DNA of 64,000 nucleotides, from positions 2,232,001 to 2,296,000 of the forward strand of contig JABYQQ010000006.1 of NCBI GenBank assembly GCA_022605405.1, given 5' to 3'. The position numbers were made by a program, and so were the translations under genes. This DNA is from Earliella scabrosa (taxonomy: Eukaryota > Basidiomycota > Agaricomycetes > Polyporales > Polyporaceae). Below, one piece after another: positions 47,224-58,802 of the stretch (its first letter is position 1; each line of letters opens with the position of its first letter). The notes below the pieces were generated by a model that saw only the letters and a program-made list of their open reading frames with translations, ran no database searches and was not told the origin of the DNA.

Positions 47224-50200
47224 CTACACCCCGGCCATCTTTTTGAGCATCGCGAACTCCTGCTTGCCCGTCGCCTTGCACAGCGCGTGGAACTTCGACT
47301 GCGGGTTGGAGAGCAGCGCAGCGGGCGTGTCGAACTCAGCGATGCGCCCTTGGTCGAGGAGCATCACCTGTGCCACAGATTGTGTTAGAGATCAGGACGT
47401 AATACGACCTTAGGACCACGCACTTTGTCGTAATCTATGACTGTTCGCAGGCGGTGTGCGATAGTGAGGATCGTACTGGATGCGAACTCCCTGAGAACCG
47501 ACGGCAGGATTGGATCAGTCATGGTTATGGAGACACAGGCCACTCCCACTCACTGGCGAATCGTCTTCCCGATGAGCTCGTCCGTCGCGTAGTCCACACT
47601 GCACAAGCCAGTCAGCGTCTCCAATGGGCGACGTCATGAGAACAACACTCACCTCGCAGTCGCCTGACATAGCAACGAGTTCGCGGATCAGCGAGTCGCC
47701 CATTAGCGTCCGCGCACCCCAGTCTGGCACCGAACACGCACCTCGTCCATCAGAAGCACTTTTGAGCGTTTCAGGATCGCACGCGCCATGCATAGCAGCT
47801 GCTTCTCGCTTCCAGACCGCGCACGACATGTCAGTGCGCCCTTCCTGCGGGAACGAGATCGGAGATCCTCACCCAGTGGAGAAGTTCTCGCCCCCTTCGG
47901 ACACGGGGGAGTCTAGGTTGCGGAAGACGTTGGCGTTCACACCCTCCTCTTCCTCCGAGACCTCGCCCTCCGGGATGAGGTGCACCCGTCGGAGGGCCTC
48001 GTACTACGTACAAACGTCAGTCTAGAACCCGTCGGAGCCAACGGAACAGCGAGGGGTACGTACAATCTCCGCGTCCTCGTATTCGCTGAAGACGTCCAGC
48101 GTGGACCGCAGCGTTCCGCTCAGGATGGTCGGGTCCTCTGCAACGCCAGAGACATGAGCCGAGCCGTCGGACGGCTATTGGAGATCTGGATGCACTTACG
48201 GGGGATGATGGTGAGCTTGCTGCGGAGATCTGTCAGACCAATCTTCGAAATATCCAGGCCGTCGATGAGGATGCGGCCCTCGACGGGTTCCACGAATCGG
48301 AAGAACGACAGCGCAAGCGTGCTCTTCCCCGATCCAGTGCGACCCAGAACTCCGATTTTCTCACCAGGGCGCACCTCAAACGAAAGGTGGTGCAGCACGT
48401 TTGGCAGCTCGGGCTATCCAATCATCACCGGGGTTCGTCAGGGTCCATATTCCAGAAGACGAGAGGACAGTGGGAACGCACCGCGTATCGGATGACTAGA
48501 TCCTCGCACTGGATCGCCCCTTCCGTGGGCCACGACGCAGGGGGCCGGGGTTCAATAAACTCTGACGGCTCCCGGGGCAGCTCTGAGAACTCCTTGACAC
48601 GTTCCACAGCGACCTATCAGAAGGGGTTAGGACGCTGAGACCAACGAAGAGGGGACGTTCTGACCATGGATTGTTCCAGACCGACGAAGCGGCGGACCTG
48701 ATACAAGCTCGTCAACGAGGTCTGACGCGCACGCGGGAGTATATAAGACGTACCAGGAAGATGAGCTATATGGGCAGTTTGGGTCAGCAAGTCTCCCACA
48801 AGGTAAGGAACGGGCGACACTCACATCGCTCAGAAGGGATGTCGCGAACGCCAATGCGAACCCAGCCAGAGAAGCGTCGATAGTCGGCGTGAGCACAGCG
48901 ACGAAGGCCATCATACCGATGACGGCGCTGGACAGCAGATTGAATCGGGCAGACAACCAGCGGTTCACTGGGCAGCGGGGTGAGCTGCAGCGTCCTGAAC
49001 AGCCCCTAATCTCTCGGACTTACCACCCCACATCCAGTAGTACGGGTTCGAGTTCTAAACGACAAACGGGTCTCGGTCATCAGCAAGGCAATCTGGGGGA
49101 GAGATCGCGTACGGTATCGGCGCATCGAAGCATGTCGCGCAGAAATTTCGACGAGGCACCGAAGGCACGAAGGACGGCGACGCCCGCGATCGTTTCACCG
49201 TAGATTGAGTATAGCGGAGACCGAGTAACGGAGTCTGCAACGGAACCGGGATCGGGAGCAGATTCCGAGGGGGTGCGGAACACGACGCACCTAATCGGCG
49301 CATATCGCGGGATGTTTGCCCGTAGACCTTCGCGGAGTGAGTCGTCACGGGAAGCCTGTGCGTAACTGATGACGCAACGTACCTTGCCAACTGCATCCCG
49401 ATAATCTGGCGTGAGCAATAATTGACGAGGAGGCCACGAGGCTACTCACCGCTGTAGTAGAGTGAACCGAAGATGAGGGCGGCGACCATGAACGGTGGCC
49501 CCCCGACCACCGACACGGTAATGAAGGTCGTCATGACGGAGAGACCATTGATGACGCTGCGGCCAAAGTTGTCCGGCAGGCTGCTATCAATGCCTGAAGA
49601 AGTTGCAAACAATTAGCCATTGAAAGTGCACGGGATGGGTTGACCACAACATACCTTCAAAATCTTTTCCGAAGCGGTTCAGCAGGCGACCACGGGACAC
49701 CGTGTCGTGGAATCGGATGTTCGCGAAGAGCACGCCCTCGAGGAGCTCTGCGAGACACATGTAAGCGCACAGTAATAATTGAGGACGTTATCCTTACTCT
49801 TGTACAGTACCACCGATGCGTGGATACCACCATTATCTGATAGCATCCATCAGAATTGCACGTCCTGAGTGGAGCGGAGAGTACTTACAGAGGACAAACC
49901 ATCTCAGCGTAGTCAAGACCAGGCCTGCAGAAGGTATTAGTACAAGGGGCAAATATATGGAAGTGGCACCGACCAAACGCAGTGATCTAGACAAATGAGA
50001 GGGTTAGACATGTCCTGTATGAGACGGATGAGAGGAACCTACCCCAGCGTAGACGGCGATGTAGAAGGACGGTGACCGAGGCTCCTCATCTTTCAAGTAA
50101 GATGCAGACCAAACACTGTCAGGAATCCTATCAGCAACATCACACCAATCCAACACTGCGAACGAACCGCAGCCAGCCGTTTTCAAGAACAGGTGCAAGC

Positions 50201-53200
50201 GCCGCCAGACCCAACGCACACGCGAAGGTCAGCCAGTACCCGTACCCACCGCACGCCTTGAGGTACGCCAACCAGATATCCTTTCCAATGCGCCCGACTG
50301 CGCGCTTCTCCTCTTCGACTAGCTTCCTGGGAGCTTTCTTTTTCTCCGGTTTCGCGTCCGACTCCGCCGTTGTAGGAGCAACAGTCGAGCTCGTCTCAGA
50401 CGTGGCCTCCGTAGACTCGCGAGAAGCGCTGCCTACAACCTCGTCGATGATCTCCTCGACATTCTCGATGGCAGTCTCTTCCTTCTCGTCCGACGGGTCG
50501 GTCGCGCCCGACTGGATGAGCGTCTTGAGGACGTCGGAGTTTTGGAAGTCATCGTACCCGCCGCGATATTGCACGCGGCCGTTGTCCAGCGCAACGATGT
50601 ATTGTGCGCCCGGTGCGCAGAGCTGCACGTGGTGCGAGACGAGAACGATTGTGCGACCGCGCATGAGGTCTCCCTTGAGACACTGGTTGTAGAGGTGATG
50701 CGCAGTGTGGGCGTCGACTAGACTGGAGGTTAGCGAGCGCTCCAGGGGCCTATCAGCGACAATTGGCACCTACCAGCAGAGAGCACGTCGTCTAGGAATA
50801 GGATAGATGCACGAGAGTACACCGCGCGAGCGAGGGAAACTATGATGGAGAACATCAGCTCAGGTTCGCTCCCTGGGGTCACTGGCGATCACTCACCTCG
50901 AGCTTTCTGACCACCGGAGAGGTTAACCTGCACAAGAGACATCAGCACGGGTCATTGCTGCATAGGAGGTCGGGCAGTCCTACACCACGCTCTCCGATCT
51001 CAGATTGGTCACCATCTTCGAGGATATCAAGGTCGCTCAATAACGCACAGGCCTAGACACGGATCAGCAGCTGTCCACAGAGGAACAACGAAGCACACAC
51101 CTCCAAGGTCTTCTTGTAGCGCTCCTCGATGTACGGCAAGTCGAACAAGATATTGTCTACAACAGTCATTGAGAACACCTCACGTCAAACGTCATATTAC
51201 AACAACGCACCTCTGATCGAGGCGTTCCGCAACCAAGCGGACTGCGGCACATACGCGCACACGCCCTGCACGATCCATTCTTCCTCAGGCACCTCGACGC
51301 CCGCGAACGACGCGATGATGTCCGGGGGCGAGCGCGGGCAGAACAGCTGCCCCGAGAGCAGGTCCGCCTCACCGAGGAGCGCGAGCAGGAGCAACGACTT
51401 GCCGCTCCCAAGCTTGCCGCAGATGAGTGAGAGCTCTCCGAGCGGGAAGTCGAGCGTCAGGTCCATTAGGATGAACTTGTGCCTGGGCGTCGACGCGGCG
51501 GACGGCGCGGCGCTCCCGCGGGAGCGGTCCTGTGGCCAGGTGATCGTCGCGGACTGGAGCGCGATCGGGTGCGCTTTGCCGTCGAGTGGTGGGACTGGCG
51601 CGACTTCAGCACCTTGGAGGTACTGCTCGATACGGCGCAGGGAGACGGCGGACTGTAGCATGTTGATAAGGGTCTCGGGGAGCGCGTTGAGGGCGAACTT
51701 CATCTCGTTGAACACTGTGGACAGTCAGCACGACTCGGAACGTCGTCGCATGGAGCACGTACCGCTGATCTGTAGTACTACGAGTCAGCTACGATCGCGA
51801 GGTTCAGGTGTACGAGAGTACTCACAGAGGTGAATGCGATGGATGGCGTTAGGACCTGCTTACGAACGACTGCATAGTGCCAGAAAGACACAAGAGTGAC
51901 GAGAATCGGCGAGCCGTTCCTGCGGTGGATGTTAGTGGTGCTCCCATGACGAGTGAGAAACAATCTCACCAGATGGCATTCCAGAGTACCTCTATAGTGT
52001 AGTTGAGCTTCTGGTACTTGAGTTCGCGTTCACGGATCTTGTGAACGCGAGCCTCGAAGCTGCGCTCCCACGCCATGAACTGGAATACGAGGTTAGAACG
52101 ACATACTGACTACAGCGAGAGTTCTAGCTATACCTTGAGCATCCGAATACCTCCTAGAATCTATCACAAGCACCCTCAGTCGCAGTCTCACGGTGCAACT
52201 TGTCTCACTTACCTCGTTCATGAGCGAGACACGCTCATCCCTCGCCTTCATCAAGTTGTCCTGGGCGCCCACGACGACCTTGCCCGCAAAGTGGTTCATC
52301 GGCAAGAACAGGCACGTCACCGCGAGCCCGAAGAAGCACGACACGCCGAGCATGCTGTACAGGAACAGCGTGCCAATGAGGATCTCGATCGGCGCGTCGA
52401 CGATCGTGAACAGGTGCCACGAGAACTCGGACACCCGGTCTACGTCCGTCGTCATCAGCGTCATGATCTGAGCTTTGCTCGAAAAGTCGTCCTCGTCGTC
52501 CTTCTTCACCTTCGTCTCGCCCTCGGGTTCTGACGCAGACGAGGACGCGACGTCCTTGCGCACGAGCGTCTTCTGGAACAGGATCGAGTTGAGCTGGATG
52601 CGCATCCGGCACTGGAGCGTAGTCGTCGCGAGCGACCAGAGTTGGCCGGTCACTGCGTGGAATGATCAGACGGCAGCACTAGGAGCCCAGGCAGAGAAAA
52701 TACGCACCTAGTTGAGTGACGGCATTGCTGAAGAACAGGCCAGCGCAGAACACGAAGCCCCATCCTCGCGACTCGCGCAACGGGTCGACTTCAAGGTAGC
52801 GCACAACGCGCTGCAGGAAGAAGGCGGGCACGTAGAACATCGTCGCAGCGACCGGCGCGAGCATCATGATCCTCGCCATCGTCCACCCATTCACGCGCAG
52901 GAGGCGGTACGCGAGCTCAATGCCAGAGCCAGACGCGGGACGCCACGACCCAACTCGGAGCTTCCAGCGGCGCATCGCGGCACGCATATTCGCAAAGATG
53001 GTCGTCGCGCGCATGTCAGCGGCGACGATGGGCAGATCACCAATCTCGAGGCTTTCTGCGGTGTTTCCAAGCATGACCACTTTGGTCGTGTATGAGAAGA
53101 GAAGGACGTCCCATACAGACGCGCCTGTAGAGGGATCGTGAGCGCTGTGTTGATGACCAGGAGCATGCGGAGTGTGCCAACCCGGGTCCGCGCTACGGAG

Positions 53201-53975
53201 TCAGAGGGAAAGAGGGGGATACGTACCGACTATGCCACAGACGTTGTCGTCGTACTTGGACGTAATTTGCATGAGCGTCTTCTCAGAATAGATCTGCTCA
53301 GAAGGGTAGTGCAGACGCGGCCCACGGGGAGTCGTGGCGGCTATGACTAGGCACACAGCATACAGTGCGAGTACAGCATACCACAGAGCGAGCGGTGCTC
53401 CAGAGCGTTGGAAGATTGAAGTGATGGGACCTGGGAAAGGAGTAGACGGGAGGATGGCGGTAGCAGTGAGTAAGCTGGTGGCGACGAAAACCAGGACGCA
53501 GAGATGGACGATGGACCGAGCGTGTGACGTGTACGTCTGGTTGATTGCGCGTCCTGCGACGAGGAGCGTGTAGAGGGCGAATGCGACGTGGAGGGAGTAC
53601 ACCGCGATGTTTTGCTTGTCGTCCTCGGTGATCGACCACCCTAAGCATACGCTTTGCACGACAAGGATTGCAGCGAGGATGACCGCCATGACGAGTTTCC
53701 TCAGACGCATCTGTGCCGAGTGAGTCGTTCTGTCTTCGCTCGCAAGGAGCGACACGCACCTGCTTCCAGAACCCATCCTCGTTCACTGGTGCGCCGTCCA
53801 CGAAGTCCTCTGGCTTGGTGACATCGAAAGGATCTCGCGCGAGACCCTCCTCTCCCTCTACGAACGTTGGAAGTGCATCCTTTTGAGACTTGCTGCCAGA
53901 GTAGACGTAGGCCGTGAAGCTTCCCACCAGGGTGACTGCGAGCGCGATGGCGACATGTAGCTGGTATTGAGGCAT
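47224..53975 (-). CDS. ABCC-type (multidrug resistance-associated) ABC transporter, 36 exons
   Basis: 1584 residues. Exons: 53975-53760, 53710-53227, 53124-52708, 52652-52213, 52160-52134, 52079-51970, 51919-51826, 51769-51763, 51714-51211, 51156-51101, 51052-50984, 50927-50897, 50839-50774, 50717-50168, 50115-50043, 49986-49974, 49924-49889, 49836-49798, 49747-49655, 49593-49450, 49405-49383, 49327-49291, 49234-49113, 49054-49024, 48967-48825, 48765-48754, 48697-48665, 48613-48482, 48413-48200, 48137-48064, 48003-47873, 47808-47742, 47663-47653, 47598-47554, 47490-47424, 47367-47224. An N-terminal five-helix TMD0 is followed by TMD1, NBD1 (Walker A GKLGSGKS near 698, LSGGQ near 811, ILFLDD near 831), a charged linker, TMD2 and NBD2 (GRTGSGKS near 1358, FSTGE near 1471, VLLMDE near 1491). 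ATP-driven export of glutathione conjugates or drugs is the usual role of this class. Confidence 0.92.
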
Positions 53976-54612
53976 GTCGAGTTCCACTTACTCGAGGTTG
54001 GGAGAGAGAAACGAACACCGAGAGCGTTCCAGTGTCGTCCCAACCGCCGTGGAGAGTCAGAGGACGGAGACGGGACCGACGTGGTGGACAAGTACCTAGT
54101 CACTCCGGCACTATAAGTAACTCCGATAAAATACGGACAAGTGAGCGTTAGCCGGTATCTCGGCACGGTCTGATAAGATAACTATTCGATCTAGTGGCCG
54201 TTGAGCGTCACTAGACCTCCTGTGCAGGCTCTATAGAAGGCTATACCTCTAGGAGTGATACTGCTCTCTTGTATGCTGTTGTACACTGAGCAGCGGAGAG
54301 AACAGTGAACTTGTGATGACTTCCCGATAAGGGCAAGCGCCCACCCTCATCGTGTAGCGTTCGTAAGCCCTCGAAAATGTCGGAGTGAAGGGCATACAGG
54401 CTGACAGTCAACAACTAGCTCTAGCAGGGACTATGTAGATGATGATGCACGAATGGTTGGTGCAAGTTTCACAAACTGTATATGCCGTTGGAAGGGGCGC
54501 GACGCGTACAGTCACATGTGACAGGACGCGCCCTGACAGTGTGTCGGTTCGATCGCAATCAGCCAAGCGAAGGAGAGATGACATAGCAAGGGACCGGGTA
54601 ATCGTACAAAGT
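53976..54612. other. 5' flank of ABC transporter up to Harbinger element
   Basis: No coding sequence recognised. The transporter promoter must lie here; the minus strand has a TTATAG near 54110. The right end is the target site of the transposon. Confidence 0.4.
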
Positions 54613-54659
54613 GGATGACTTCCCATAACGATTTACGGCTCTACGGACGTCCGTAGATG
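54613..54659 (+). repeat. left terminal inverted repeat of Harbinger element
   Basis: 47 bp, GGATGACTTCCCATAACG...CGGACGTCCGTAGATG. Only one base differs from the complement of the right end (CTACGGACG versus CTACAGACG). The inner part CTACGGACGTCCGTAG is itself a perfect palindrome, a possible binding site for the Myb-like partner or transposase. Confidence 0.95.
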
Positions 54660-54806
54660 TATCAGCGGAGTTTGAATGAATCTAGAGGCGATTTTCCGTA
54701 TCCATAACGTGTGTACCACATGTCCGTAGTCTGCCGGTTGTACCCTATCATATCAACATTGTGTTCGCGCCGTCTTGTCCGCCTCTGCTCGCCTCCAGTC
54801 GCCTCT

Positions 54807-56145
54807 ATGTCTACTACACTCGAGTACGACGAGTCCTCCGAAGACGAGGATGAAGACTATGACATGATATGTCTAGCGGCAGTGGCCGTGACTGTCATGG
54901 GAGCCGAAGAAGCACGTCTGCGTCGGGCTGAACGCCGCAACCCCAGCCGCCGCTACCTCCGCCGCCCCCAGCTCCTTCCGAACCCTCGCCGGGACACTCC
55001 CTGGCAGGTTCTCTATGACAGCCACGATGATAGGGCTTACATCACCACGATGGGCATCAACTGCGCTACGTTCGAGTGGATCCTGCAACAAGGATTCGCA
55101 GAGCGATGGAACTCGTCGACCATCCCGCGCCCCGATGCCAATCCATCTGGCTTCCCTCGTCTCAGCCGCCGCTCACTCACAGCTGAAGGTGCGCTGGGGC
55201 TGGTCTATCACTATCTCACCTCTGCAATGCCGGACACCGCCCTCCAGCAAATCTTCGCGCTCGTCCCCACCACGGTTGCCCGCTACCGGTCCTTTGCCCT
55301 CAGCATCCTGCGGGATGTACTCCGGAAGCTGCCTGGAGCCCGGATCACTTGGTGGAGGGATGGAGAGGAGTGTGCAGAGGACAACGACCTGATTCGAGCG
55401 CGCCATCCCCTTCTCGAGGGCGCAATCGGGAGTGTGGATGGTCTCAACATTCTCACGGCCACCTCCGACGATCCGGAGATCGAGAACGCTACATACAATG
55501 GATGGTTGCATGGTCATTATACGAGCTGTGTCCTAGTTTTCTCACCCAAAGGTACATTCAACATGGACTCGTCGGATTAGTCTGTTTAATGTGTTCTCAG
55601 GTGTCGTCAAGGGGTGCGTGGTCAACGCACCCGGAAGCTGGCACGATGCGAAGATTGCCCGTCCGATCTACGACAAGCTTCGCGACCACACGCCCGACGG
55701 GTACTATCTCGTAGCGGATACCGCCTTCCCTCGTGGCGCAAACTCAATCGCCGGTCGCATCCAGGCACCGGTCAAGTCTGGGGCACGTCTCCCACGCAAC
55801 CGTGAGGAGCGTGAGGCCCTTCTTGCACGCGATCGTGAGTTGCTGTCATACCGGCAGACAGCGGAATGGGGAATGCGTCAACTCCGAGCGGGCTTCGGTC
55901 GTCTCCGCGTACCACTCGACATCAATGATCCAGTGGGGCGTGGAGATCTCCTCGAGGTCTGCATCCGGTCGATGAATGTCCGCGCGGAGCTGGTAGGAAT
56001 ATCTGAAATACGGACGGTTTACATGCAGTACTGGCGGGATGCAGAGGATGATGATATCTGGTCCAACTTCGAGAACATCATGTTCAGTGATCTGCGGCGG
56101 AGAGACCGGGTCTCGCGCTTCCATCGTGTTGTGGTAGAGGAATAG
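54807..56145 (+). CDS. PIF/Harbinger DDE transposase
   Basis: Exons 54807-55551 and 55601-56145; 429 residues. The N-terminus is acidic (ESSEDEDEDYD). A helical region with FPRLSRRSLTAEGALGLVYH precedes the nuclease domain, with Asp211 (AIGSVDGLNI), Asp288 (LVADTAFPRG) and Glu337 (TAEWGMRQLRAGFGRLR), the triad of the DDE_Tnp_4 superfamily. GSWHDAKIARPIYDKL between the first two acidic residues is also family-typical. It should cut and join element ends, targeted with its Myb-like partner. A start at Met 54807 is preferred over one 32 codons upstream, which adds a hydrophobic stretch not expected in this family. Confidence 0.9.
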
Positions 56146-56437
56146 ATGTACTTGCTCTGTTCTGTATGCAGCACACAAAGGGGATCAACTTATTTACAAC
56201 GAAGAATGTATTTGCAAGAACTAACTATGTAAGGTATCATAGGCACTATCTACTTTGCAGAGCAACATGTGTAGGGTATGGAGCAGACTATATACGGCGG
56301 CATTAGATGAGACTGGTACTAGATACATGGTAGATTAGATGAGCTATAAGGTCCGGCAGATCACAAGAGACCAGAAGAATGCATAACGAGTGGGTTTTGA
56401 GCGATGTATGTAAAGGTCCGAATGTCCAGGTTTGTAT
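56146..56437. other. spacer between convergent transposon genes
   Basis: About 290 AT-richer bases between the two stop codons, serving as the 3' region for both genes. No repeat seen. Confidence 0.5.
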
Positions 56438-58428
56438 TTACTGGTACCTGCGATACAGAGCGTCATCATCTTGGCGCTCGAGATGACGAGCGTCCATGCC
56501 TTCATCCGAACGATGCTCGGCAGTGTGCGAGCCACCAGCCGAGGCCACAGAAGCGAGGGTATCTAGACCCGTCGTGGCAGTCCTCGGCTCAAGACTCGTA
56601 GGGCCTGGGAGGGGGACAGACGAGGAGGGCGACGATGATCGGGGCTGATAACGAGGGATGGGATATGAGGGAGAACGGTCGCGGTGGATGACAGCATCCT
56701 CATGCTCGTATGGGTCTATGCGACCCGAGCCCGAGCCTCCCGGCATGTAGTTGGACGCAAATGGATCGTCGTGTCCAAGCGGGTCCAAGGGACGGCTTGA
56801 GCGGCCGTATACAGGACTGTGGACAGGAGAGCGGTGACGACGATACGCGCGGCTGTAGGAACGGAAGCGGGTAGGTGTGACGCGTGTGTCATCGTATTCC
56901 CAATCGCGCTGGCGCGACCGACCACGAGCCATCCCACCTCCGCCCCTGACAGACTGCATCAGCTCCAGCATCTCGAGACGCGTTTGCAAACGACTCGTCT
57001 CAGTGAGCTGCTGCTGAAGCTGGACCGTCTGCTGATGCAAACGGTCCAGAAGAGCGTCATTGCGGGAGCGGAGATCGCGGTTCTCTTGCGTGAGGCGGTT
57101 GAGGTCATCTTGAGCAAGTCGGCGTGCAAACCGGCTCTCGTCGCGGGCATCACGGGCCACAGGATCGAGAGACGTGGTGACTGCGCTCATGAACTCGTGG
57201 GCCGCTTGGCCGCGGCGCATGGATGCTGGGGTGCGAGTGGTGGACGGACCGGGGGTGGGCTGTTGGGTGAAGGCCTTCAGGATGGGTCCCTTTGATGTTG
57301 CCGCCTTCTTCGACTTGCTTGGCGGGGGACCGTCGAGAACCTCCACATCGGAGTCCTCACCCTCGGCTGCACCCTCCTCCATCACATCATCTCCGTCGGC
57401 AATGTCTTCGTCGTTGAGCTCGCGCGTGTGAATGCGCTCATTGATCAACTGCTCAATCTCGTATGCGCGCTCGACATGAGGAGGCACCTCGGCGGTCCCC
57501 GTGGGCTTCGGAGTGCGTGCCAGCTGTTGAGGTTGTAGGATGTTAGCATATAAGCGACGACAACTACTAGCGAACAACATACCGCCTCGAATTTGGTCTT
57601 GAGGGGCTTGAGAGTGCGGTGGGGACGGTCATTCTCATCGGCGTACTGATTGAACTCATCGGTGACTGCCTGCCATGAGACCTGGCCAATCGGACGGCGT
57701 CTCTCGACAATGTCGAGAAGCGTGTCGGTATCGGCTGCCGTGTAGTTATGCGAGCCGGTCTGCCTTCCACTTTTGCTTGCCTCGCCTGCTTTCCCCTTTC
57801 CCTTCGCTGTCTGCTTCGCCTTAGCCTTTGACGCTGGCTTGGCCTTTTTCGCAGGCGGCTCGTCGTCGTCATCCGAAGCACGTTTCTTGCCCTTATTGGG
57901 CTGAACATTTGATGTGCTATCTACAGAGGGCTGCAGAAGAGAAGGGGAGGAAGGGGCCGGTGGTACCGGCTGCAGGGGGACGGGGTAGTACGAAGGGGGC
58001 GGTGGCAGCGGTTGTGATCCGCCGGCGTGATACGAGCCAGGGTAAGGAGGAGGAGGGTGGTAGTAGTGGGGAGGGGGATAGTAAGGAGCGTGGGGTTGCC
58101 CCGGAGGGGCGCCTGGAAAGGGAGGGACCTGCCCATCGGGGGCAGCTTGCTGGGTCTGGTTGCGCCATGCCGGGTGACGAGGGCGAGGCGGTTGACGCGC
58201 AGCTGGCTGGGAAGGAGCAGCGGGAGCGTCTCCTTGTGCCTCAGTCGACGGGTTCTCGGTGGCCTCAAGCTACATATAGAGTGTGGTGAGAAAAAGAACC
58301 ACGGGCATCGCTGATGATATACGTACAGACGCAGCCGCCGCCTGAGTGCCCGGTCCCGTCGCTTGCCACTGGCCGTCCTGGTCCTGCCAGGGGCCTTGGT
58401 TCGGGTTGTGACCGTCCGGTGTGTCCAT
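56438..58428 (-). CDS. Myb/SANT-like partner protein of Harbinger element
   Basis: Exons 58428-58327, 58269-57583, 57523-56438; 624 residues. The N-terminal third is Pro/Gln/Tyr-rich. A Lys-rich stretch (KKAKPASKAKAKQTAKGKGK) precedes a Myb/SANT-like DNA-binding domain at about 203-264 (SHNYTAADTDTLLDIVERRR, VSWQAVTDEFNQYA, LKPLKTKFEAL). A long coiled coil follows at about 394-455 (LNRLTQENRDLRSRNDALLD). The C-terminus is Arg/Ser/Pro-rich. In PIF/Harbinger elements such a protein binds the element ends and helps bring the transposase to the nucleus; that function is inferred here from domain and linkage. Confidence 0.88.
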
Positions 58429-58588
58429 AGGAAAAGAGAGAAAAGAACAAGTGAGAGTGTTGGTGGTGAAGAGGTGAAAAAAAAACGTCGTCTGCGCAAC
58501 GCTTTTGGTTGGGGGCAGATGAGGATCTGGTCGGAGCTTGAAAGACTGCCTTTTTTGGACGGAAAGGCGAGTCTGCGGACGTGTTTAG

Positions 58589-58622
58589 ATCTAGAAAGGG
58601 GGGTCGACCCCCCTTTCTAGAT
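58589..58622. repeat. 34-bp perfect palindrome inside transposon
   Basis: ATCTAGAAAGGGGGGTC and its exact complement are joined at a GTCGAC centre with no spacer. It lies 88 bp inside the right terminal repeat and upstream of the Myb-like gene start. Confidence 0.95.
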
Positions 58623-58709
58623 TTTGAGCGCCTAATTGGTCTACGGACGACATTACCATCAGCGGGGTCTGTATCGGGTTCGGCATCTCGGCGCATAGGC
58701 CAGATCCAG

Positions 58710-58756
58710 CATCTACGGACGTCTGTAGAGCCGTAAATCGTTATGGGAAGTCATCC
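58710..58756 (-). repeat. right terminal inverted repeat of Harbinger element
   Basis: 47 bp, the complement of the left repeat except for one transition. Directly followed by AGT, the copy of the target site present at 54610-54612. Confidence 0.95.
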
Positions 58757-58802
58757 AGTGAACAGACATAACAAATGACCCACTCACAACACACGGAACC
58801 GA

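Larger units (their letters stand above)
54613..58756. mobile_element. complete PIF/Harbinger DNA transposon
   Basis: A 4144-bp element bounded by 47-bp inverted repeats with one mismatch, both starting GGATGACTTCCCATAACG, and flanked by the direct repeat AGT (54610-54612 and 58757-58759). A 3-bp target duplication is the family standard. It carries two convergent intact genes: a DDE transposase (+) and a Myb/SANT-like protein (-), the two-gene set known for PIF/Harbinger elements. Neither gene has a stop or frameshift. The copy therefore looks autonomous and fairly young. Confidence 0.93.

Noticed and set aside
46664..47413. A 249-codon plus-strand frame
   Set aside because: It is the antisense shadow of the small membrane protein gene and the 3' end of the ABC transporter.
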